Shown piece after piece: positions 59,416 to 64,000 of a DNA stretch of 64,000 bases. The DNA is taken from NCBI RefSeq assembly GCF_014641615.1, contig NZ_BMIB01000001.1, positions 186,769 through 250,768 on the forward strand, in the 5' to 3' direction. How positions within the stretch are numbered: position 1 is the stretch's first letter; each line of letters begins with the position of its first letter. This DNA comes from Filimonas zeae. GTDB taxonomy: Bacteria; Bacteroidota; Bacteroidia; Chitinophagales; Chitinophagaceae. The position numbers and the translations under genes were made by a program. The notes below the pieces were generated by a model. It was not told the origin of the DNA. It was given only the letters and a program-made list of their open reading frames with translations, and did not search any database.

Positions 59416-59562
59416 TGTGTGTTTTGTTATAATGTCAATAGGAATGGCCGCAAGTTAGTGCACTTTACCGTGCCGCCAGTTTGTTAAATCCGGCAAAGAA
59501 TTGGGGAAATTGCAGGCAATGAAGTTTTTCATATAGGGTATCTTCGGCATCCAATAAACAAC

Positions 59563-61914
59563 ATGAAGCGTTTGAAAACCCTATTCGTATCAGCCCTGAT
59601 GTTGCTCGCAGCAGTAACCGTACAGGCGCAGTCTGGCCCGGCCGGCACTTTTACCACCGGTAAAAATACTTTTTTGCTCAATGGAAAGCCCTTTGTGGTA
59701 AGAGCGGCAGAATTGCATTATCCCCGTATTCCCAAAGCCTACTGGGAGCACCGGATACAATTGTGCAAGGCCATGGGCATGAATACCATCTGTATCTACC
59801 TGTTCTGGAACTATCACGAGCAGCAGGAAGGTGTGTTTGATTTTGAAGGCCAGAAAGACGTGGCAGAATTTGTAAAGCTGATTCAGAAGAACGGCATGTA
59901 TTGCATTGTACGTCCCGGCCCTTATGTATGTGCCGAGTGGGATATGGGCGGCCTGCCCTGGTGGCTGCTGAAAAAGCAGGACCTGAAAGTGCGTACCAAC
60001 CAGGATTCGCTGTTTATGGCCCGCACCATCCGTTATATGAAACAGGCCGGTAGGCAACTGGCCCCGCTACAGATACAGAATGGCGGTAACATTATTATGG
60101 TGCAGGTAGAAAATGAATATGGCGTATGGGGCAATGATGAAGTGTACATGAGTGCCATCCGCGATAATATACGCGCAGCAGGCTTTGATAAGGTACAGCT
60201 GTTCCGGTGCGACTGGAGTTCTAATTTCCACCGCTACAAGCTGGATGGCGTAGCCAGCACCCTCAATTTTGGCGCAGGCTCTAATATCGACAACCAGTTT
60301 AAGAAGTTTAAGGAAATGAACCCTGATGCACCGCTGATGTGTAGTGAATACTGGACTGGCTGGTTTGATCAGTGGGGCAGACCGCATGAAACACGGGATG
60401 TAAACTCTTTCATAGGCAGCCTGAAAGATATGATGGACCGCAATATTTCTTTCAGCCTGTATATGGCGCATGGCGGTACTTCTTTTGGTCAGTGGGCCGG
60501 TGCCAATGCGCCACCCTATGCACCTACTGCTACCTCTTACGATTACAACGCACCTATTGATGAAGCGGGTAATACTACAGAGAAGTTTTTTGCCGTACGC
60601 GATCTGCTGAAAAATTACCTGCAGGAAGGAGAAAAGCTGGGCGAAATTCCGGCTAATCCGGAAAAAGCCATCACGCTGCCTGCTATCCAGTTCACCCAAA
60701 CCGCCGCTTTATTTGAAAATCTGCCAAAGCCGGTTAAGAGTGAAGATATTCAGCCTATGGAGGTGTTTAACCAGGGCTGGGGCCGTATTTTATATCGTAC
60801 CCAATTACCTGCTGGTAGCGCACGCCGCAAGCTGGTGTTACAGGAGGTGCATGACTGGGCAACCGTGTATATTAACGGAAAACCGGTGGGCAAGCTGGAC
60901 AGGCGCCGCGGCGATAATACGATAGATATACCTGCAACCACTGCCAGTGCACGCCTGGATATACTGGTAGATGCTACAGGCAGGGTAAACTACGGACAAG
61001 CTATTATTGACCGTAAGGGTATTACCAAACAGGTGTTGGTGGTAGAAGGGGCTGATAGTACCGTGCTGCGCAACTGGCTGGTTTATAATTTTCCGGTAGA
61101 GGCTGCTTTTCAGCGCAGTAAAGTCTGGAGTAAGAAGAAACTACAGGGCCCAGGCTGGTATAAAGGCAGTTTTACCGTTACCAAAACCGGCAATACGTTT
61201 ATAGATGTAAGTAAAATGGGTAAAGGCATGGTATGGGTAAACGGCTATAATCTGGGCCGTTACTGGAAAATAGGCCCCCAGCAAACCCTGTTTTTGCCAG
61301 GTGCCTGGCTTAAAAAAGGCAGTAACGAAATAATAGTACTGGATGTTGATCAGCCTGCTGCCGATGTTGCTGTTGCAGGCCTGGATAAGCCTATACTGGA
61401 CAAAACCAGTCAGGACGAATCATTACTGCACCGCAAACCTGGCCAGCAACTGCGCCTGGAAGGCGTAACACCTGTATATACGGGTACGCTGCCGGCAGGC
61501 AATGGCTGGAAGGCAGTACAGTTTGACGCAGTAAAACAAGGCCGCTATTTTTGTCTGGAAGCACTGAATAGCCAGAAAGAGGGCGACCCCGTTACTTCAC
61601 TGGCCGAAATGGAAGTGCTGGATGAAAACGGCAACGTAATATCCACTTTATCCTGGAAGGTATTGTATGCCGATAGTGAGGAAGTTACTGCTGCCAATAA
61701 CGCGGCTGATAAAGTTTACGATGCACAGGAATCATTGATCTGGCAAACACAAACTACCGGTGGTAAGCCTGCGCATCCACACCAGTTGGTAATTGATATG
61801 GGGGCTGTGGTAAATGTAAAAGGAATACGCTTATTACCACGCTCAGACAAAAGCACGTCTGGCATGATTAAAGACTTCCGTTTTTATCTGCAAACTGCTC
61901 CGTTCCGTTTTTAA
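59563..61914 (+). CDS. Glycoside hydrolase family 35 beta-galactosidase, secreted
   Basis: 783 residues; signal peptide 1-22 (V-Q-A-Q). The GH35 catalytic barrel begins with L-L-N-G-K-P-F-V-V-R-A-A-E-L-H-Y-P-R-I-P. The motif N-T-I-C-I-Y-L-F-W-N-Y-H-E follows, as does the acid/base Glu185 in Q-V-E-N-E-Y-G and the nucleophile Glu262 in C-S-E-Y-W-T-G-W-F-D-Q-W-G. Beta-rich domains follow (N-L-G-R-Y-W near 560). The last 130 residues resemble a discoidin/F5-8C-type sugar-binding domain. It releases terminal beta-galactose in the periplasm or outside. It lies alone, about 44 kb from the SusCD locus, and no SusCD pair is adjacent. Confidence 0.93.
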   Translation: MKRLKTLFVSALMLLAAVTVQAQSGPAGTFTTGKNTFLLNGKPFVVRAAELHYPRIPKAYWEHRIQLCKAMGMNTICIYLFWNYHEQQEGVFDFEGQKDVAEFVKLIQKNGMYCIVRPGPYVCAEWDMGGLPWWLLKKQDLKVRTNQDSLFMARTIRYMKQAGRQLAPLQIQNGGNIIMVQVENEYGVWGNDEVYMSAIRDNIRAAGFDKVQLFRCDWSSNFHRYKLDGVASTLNFGAGSNIDNQFKKFKEMNPDAPLMCSEYWTGWFDQWGRPHETRDVNSFIGSLKDMMDRNISFSLYMAHGGTSFGQWAGANAPPYAPTATSYDYNAPIDEAGNTTEKFFAVRDLLKNYLQEGEKLGEIPANPEKAITLPAIQFTQTAALFENLPKPVKSEDIQPMEVFNQGWGRILYRTQLPAGSARRKLVLQEVHDWATVYINGKPVGKLDRRRGDNTIDIPATTASARLDILVDATGRVNYGQAIIDRKGITKQVLVVEGADSTVLRNWLVYNFPVEAAFQRSKVWSKKKLQGPGWYKGSFTVTKTGNTFIDVSKMGKGMVWVNGYNLGRYWKIGPQQTLFLPGAWLKKGSNEIIVLDVDQPAADVAVAGLDKPILDKTSQDESLLHRKPGQQLRLEGVTPVYTGTLPAGNGWKAVQFDAVKQGRYFCLEALNSQKEGDPVTSLAEMEVLDENGNVISTLSWKVLYADSEEVTAANNAADKVYDAQESLIWQTQTTGGKPAHPHQLVIDMGAVVNVKGIRLLPRSDKSTSGMIKDFRFYLQTAPFRF

Positions 61915-61929
61915 TAGTATTAAAATAAC

Positions 61930-61974
61930 AACTGATTGTTACGGTGACTTTTGGTCACCGTAACAAGATCAGTG
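61930..61974 (+). terminator. Terminator-like hairpin after the GH35 gene
   Basis: A 13-bp stem (TTGTTACGGTGAC / GTCACCGTAACAA) with a 5-base loop, extended by ACTGAT / ATCAGT across a 2-base bulge. There is no T-tract, so it may end the mRNA or protect it. The rest of the 61915-62404 gap (about 490 bases) is AT-rich with no gene, tRNA or clear promoter that I can support. Confidence 0.6.
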
Positions 61975-62404
61975 TGAGAACAGCTATTAGGCTGTTCCTG
62001 TTATAAAAGGTAAGCTGTTACCTGTTGAATGGTTGGTTTATAATCTCTTCTGCATGGCTTTACAAGGCCGGTTGCAAAATTAACGCTCCATTTTTACGCT
62101 GCAACCCGTACTGTCTGTTTACATTATCAGGTGCTGAACCATTTTTTTACTACCGGTTTACCGTTACATAAACCGTTTTTGCTGCCATTCCCTGGTTTTG
62201 TGGCATAGAATATGCTGATATGCGGAAAACTTTCTCCCTGCCGCTACTTGTATTATTTATTAAATAATAAATATATTTTGTAATTTTAGCAGATTGTTGC
62301 GGATTAGCTGCATTGAAACGTAGATAAGATATACGAAAGGGAACTCTTGTCCGGAAAGGAACACTTCTGCCTGAATACATCACTGCTTTTAATATTCATT
62401 GCTT

Positions 62405-63823
62405 ATGAATAAGGCTACCCTGTTGGTTATTGTTGCTACGCTGTTATCCTGCAATAGCGGCAACCCTCTTTTACAAAACCGTGAACAACCTGCGGAACAG
62501 CCGGCTGGTACCCATAAAGCAGACGATGCAGAAACTGTGCAGGCACTGCATGATGCATATGTAACTGTGTATCCGCTGGTGCTGATGGAAATGGCGCGCC
62601 GTTCTTTTGCCGGTGTAATGCGGGCATCTGCTAATAGTACAGCATGGCTTAACCATTTTGTGCATACCAGCGTGTACTCAGGTATGGCGCCGCAGCGCGT
62701 GGCTGAACCGGATGTAGACATGGTGTATTCCTCTGCCTTTACCAATGTAGCTGCTGAGCCCATGGTATTGCACGTGCCGGATCAGATGGGGCGTTATTAT
62801 ATGTTATTGCTGGTAGACGACTGGGGGCATGTGTTTAACACAGCAGCCACCCCCGGGGCAGCCAGCTTTTTAATTACCGCACCGGGCTGGCAGGGCACTG
62901 TGCCTGCGGGTATGAGCCACATAGCGGCGCCCTCTGCAAACGTATGGGTTGCAGGGCGCACACAGGTAAATGACCGTACGGATGCCGTAATTGTAAAATC
63001 GTTGCTGAACCGCTATTCCCTTACGCCTTTAAGTAGATGGGAGAAAGGAAAACAAGCGTCAGATGATAGTGAAATAACCACTGCAGCAGTTACTGCGCCT
63101 GAGAAGTTATTGCTGAATATGACACTGGAAAATGTGCTGCAACTGGCTAACGGGTTGATGCAGAAAACACCCCCTCACTGGGATGCTGAAACCCGTAGCC
63201 GCATGGCTGCTGTGCAGGTGGGGCCGGGAAAGAACTTTGCATTACCAGCCTGCAACAGCCAGTTAAAAGGCGCGCTGGCAGCTATACCTGCACAGGTGCA
63301 ACAGGAAATGAATATAGCGGTGGCAGACAGCGGCAGCAATGGCTGGCGCACCATAAAACCCACCCTGTTGCAGCTTTTGCGTAGTATGGGGGCCGGTGCA
63401 GGCAGCAACTGTGTGTATATGGCCACCGGCTGTGATGCAGCGGGAAAAAATCTGCAGGGCAATAATGATTACCGGCTGCATATTGCAAAAGACCGTATAC
63501 CTGCAGGCAGAGCTTTCTGGAGTATAACCCTGTACGGAAAAAATCATGAACTGATATCGAATAATATACAACGCTTTGCCATTGGCGATAGAGATAAGCT
63601 GCTGTATAACGAAGATGGCTCACTGGATATTCTTATACAACACCATGCCCCTGCTGCTGCCTGGCAGCATAACTGGTTACCTGCGCCGGAAGGCTTGTTT
63701 ACGCTCAGCTTCCGGATATATGGGGTGCATAGCCAATCTGCAACAGAAAGCGCTTATATGCCGGCAGTAGAAAAGGTGTCAGACGCGCTTGCCTCTCGTT
63801 CGGGTACAGAAGCCCGCAGATAA
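62405..63823 (+). CDS. DUF1254/DUF1214 domain lipoprotein
   Basis: 472 residues from the ATG at 62405; the TTG two codons upstream is rejected. A lipoprotein signal ends L-L-S-C, Cys16. The N-terminal DUF1254 part (about 45-180) has Y-P-L-V-L-M-E-M near 57 and a P-D-V-D-M-V-Y-S-S-A-F stretch. The C-terminal DUF1214 part (about 340-455) has R-A-F-W-S-I-T-L-Y and I-Q-R-F-A-I-G-D-R, followed by D-G-S-L-D-I-L-I-Q-H. This pair of domains is common in periplasmic proteins of unknown function. No partner gene is visible at the end of the window. Confidence 0.85.
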   Translation: MNKATLLVIVATLLSCNSGNPLLQNREQPAEQPAGTHKADDAETVQALHDAYVTVYPLVLMEMARRSFAGVMRASANSTAWLNHFVHTSVYSGMAPQRVAEPDVDMVYSSAFTNVAAEPMVLHVPDQMGRYYMLLLVDDWGHVFNTAATPGAASFLITAPGWQGTVPAGMSHIAAPSANVWVAGRTQVNDRTDAVIVKSLLNRYSLTPLSRWEKGKQASDDSEITTAAVTAPEKLLLNMTLENVLQLANGLMQKTPPHWDAETRSRMAAVQVGPGKNFALPACNSQLKGALAAIPAQVQQEMNIAVADSGSNGWRTIKPTLLQLLRSMGAGAGSNCVYMATGCDAAGKNLQGNNDYRLHIAKDRIPAGRAFWSITLYGKNHELISNNIQRFAIGDRDKLLYNEDGSLDILIQHHAPAAAWQHNWLPAPEGLFTLSFRIYGVHSQSATESAYMPAVEKVSDALASRSGTEARR

Positions 63824-63880
63824 AGGAGCTTTTGTGTAACCGTAACAAGTTGCTGGCTAAAGTATATAAAATTAATTTTA

Positions 63881-64000
63881 TTAGTGTTTTACCGGAAGTT
63901 GGGTGGTACCTCTGGGGGTTGAGTTCGCCCGTTTCACCGTTCCCTGGGTTTTCATAGTCAAATAATACCTGCCTGGCATAATCCTGTGCCGGGCATGCTT
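63881..64000 (-). other. Possible 3' end of a convergent gene cut by the window
   Basis: On the minus strand a frame is open from the window edge to a TAA at 63881-63883, 39 codons. The translated tail is basic (P-G-R-Y-Y-L-T, K-R-A-N-S-T-P-R). The neighbouring frame is also open across this region, so coding is not established. The remainder, 63824-63880, shows nothing that I recognise. Confidence 0.2.

Noticed and set aside
62150..62383. A 77-residue frame on the minus strand in the gap before the DUF1254 gene
   Set aside because: The region is AT-rich, the product is basic and featureless, and no promoter or start context is present.

Overview
The window is a chromosomal segment of a Bacteroidota bacterium, most likely Chitinophagaceae or a close relative. 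The evidence is a SusC/SusD pair with DUF4959/DUF5000 and DUF4998/DUF5013 surface lipoproteins, many lipoproteins, promoters of the TTTG / TAnnTTTG type instead of the usual -35/-10, weak or absent Shine-Dalgarno sequences, and a TonB-dependent corrinoid receptor behind a cobalamin riboswitch. I see no insertion sequence, integrase, phage gene or CRISPR array.

Layout. 1-680: the 3' end of a GT2 glycosyltransferase and a small membrane protein. 746-16140: three identical tRNA-Gly(GCC) genes, two of them followed by an identical tRNA-Leu(UAA). They punctuate two carbohydrate segments: AraC regulator, alpha/beta hydrolase and GH2 glycosidase (1.1-5.8 kb), then a SusC/SusD utilisation locus with two extra surface lipoproteins (8.2-15.8 kb). 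16.2-18.9 kb: a FAD oxidoreductase fused to a Rieske domain, followed by uncharacterised small genes. 18.9-27.0 kb: a divergent glycan-assembly locus with a NodU/CmcH-type carbamoyltransferase, GT2, two GT9 and two GT4 glycosyltransferases and a GmhB-like phosphatase. 27-35.9 kb: PncC/CinA, an MFS transporter, a secreted GH13 enzyme, a Fpg/Nei-type glycosylase, a DUF72 protein, an SDR and a GlgX-type debranching enzyme.

36.0-45.3 kb is a metal and efflux block on the minus strand: a multicopper oxidase with a Met-rich segment and a CopB-like C-terminal extension, a DUF3347 protein, a small Cys-rich secreted protein and, upstream of a terminator, a complete RND tripartite pump. An SDR-like protein, a second AraC regulator and cytochrome bd oxidase (cydAB) follow to 49.5 kb, then a threonine-aldolase-like protein with a Tat-type N-terminus.

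50.85-58.44 kb is a corrinoid salvage locus: promoter, cobalamin riboswitch, BtuB-like receptor, DUF6580 membrane protein, a terminator-like hairpin, a BtuF-like protein without a signal peptide, CobU, a DUF71 ATPase, CobT, CobS and CobC. Together they can import corrinoids across the outer membrane and attach the nucleotide loop. BtuC, BtuD, CbiB and the adenosyltransferase are not in the window, which makes the DUF6580 protein and the signal-less BtuF-like protein the most interesting unknowns here. The window ends with a dienelactone-hydrolase-like lipoprotein, a GH35 beta-galactosidase and a DUF1254/DUF1214 lipoprotein.

Functions are assigned by reading motifs and recalling families. No database search was run, so domain limits are approximate.
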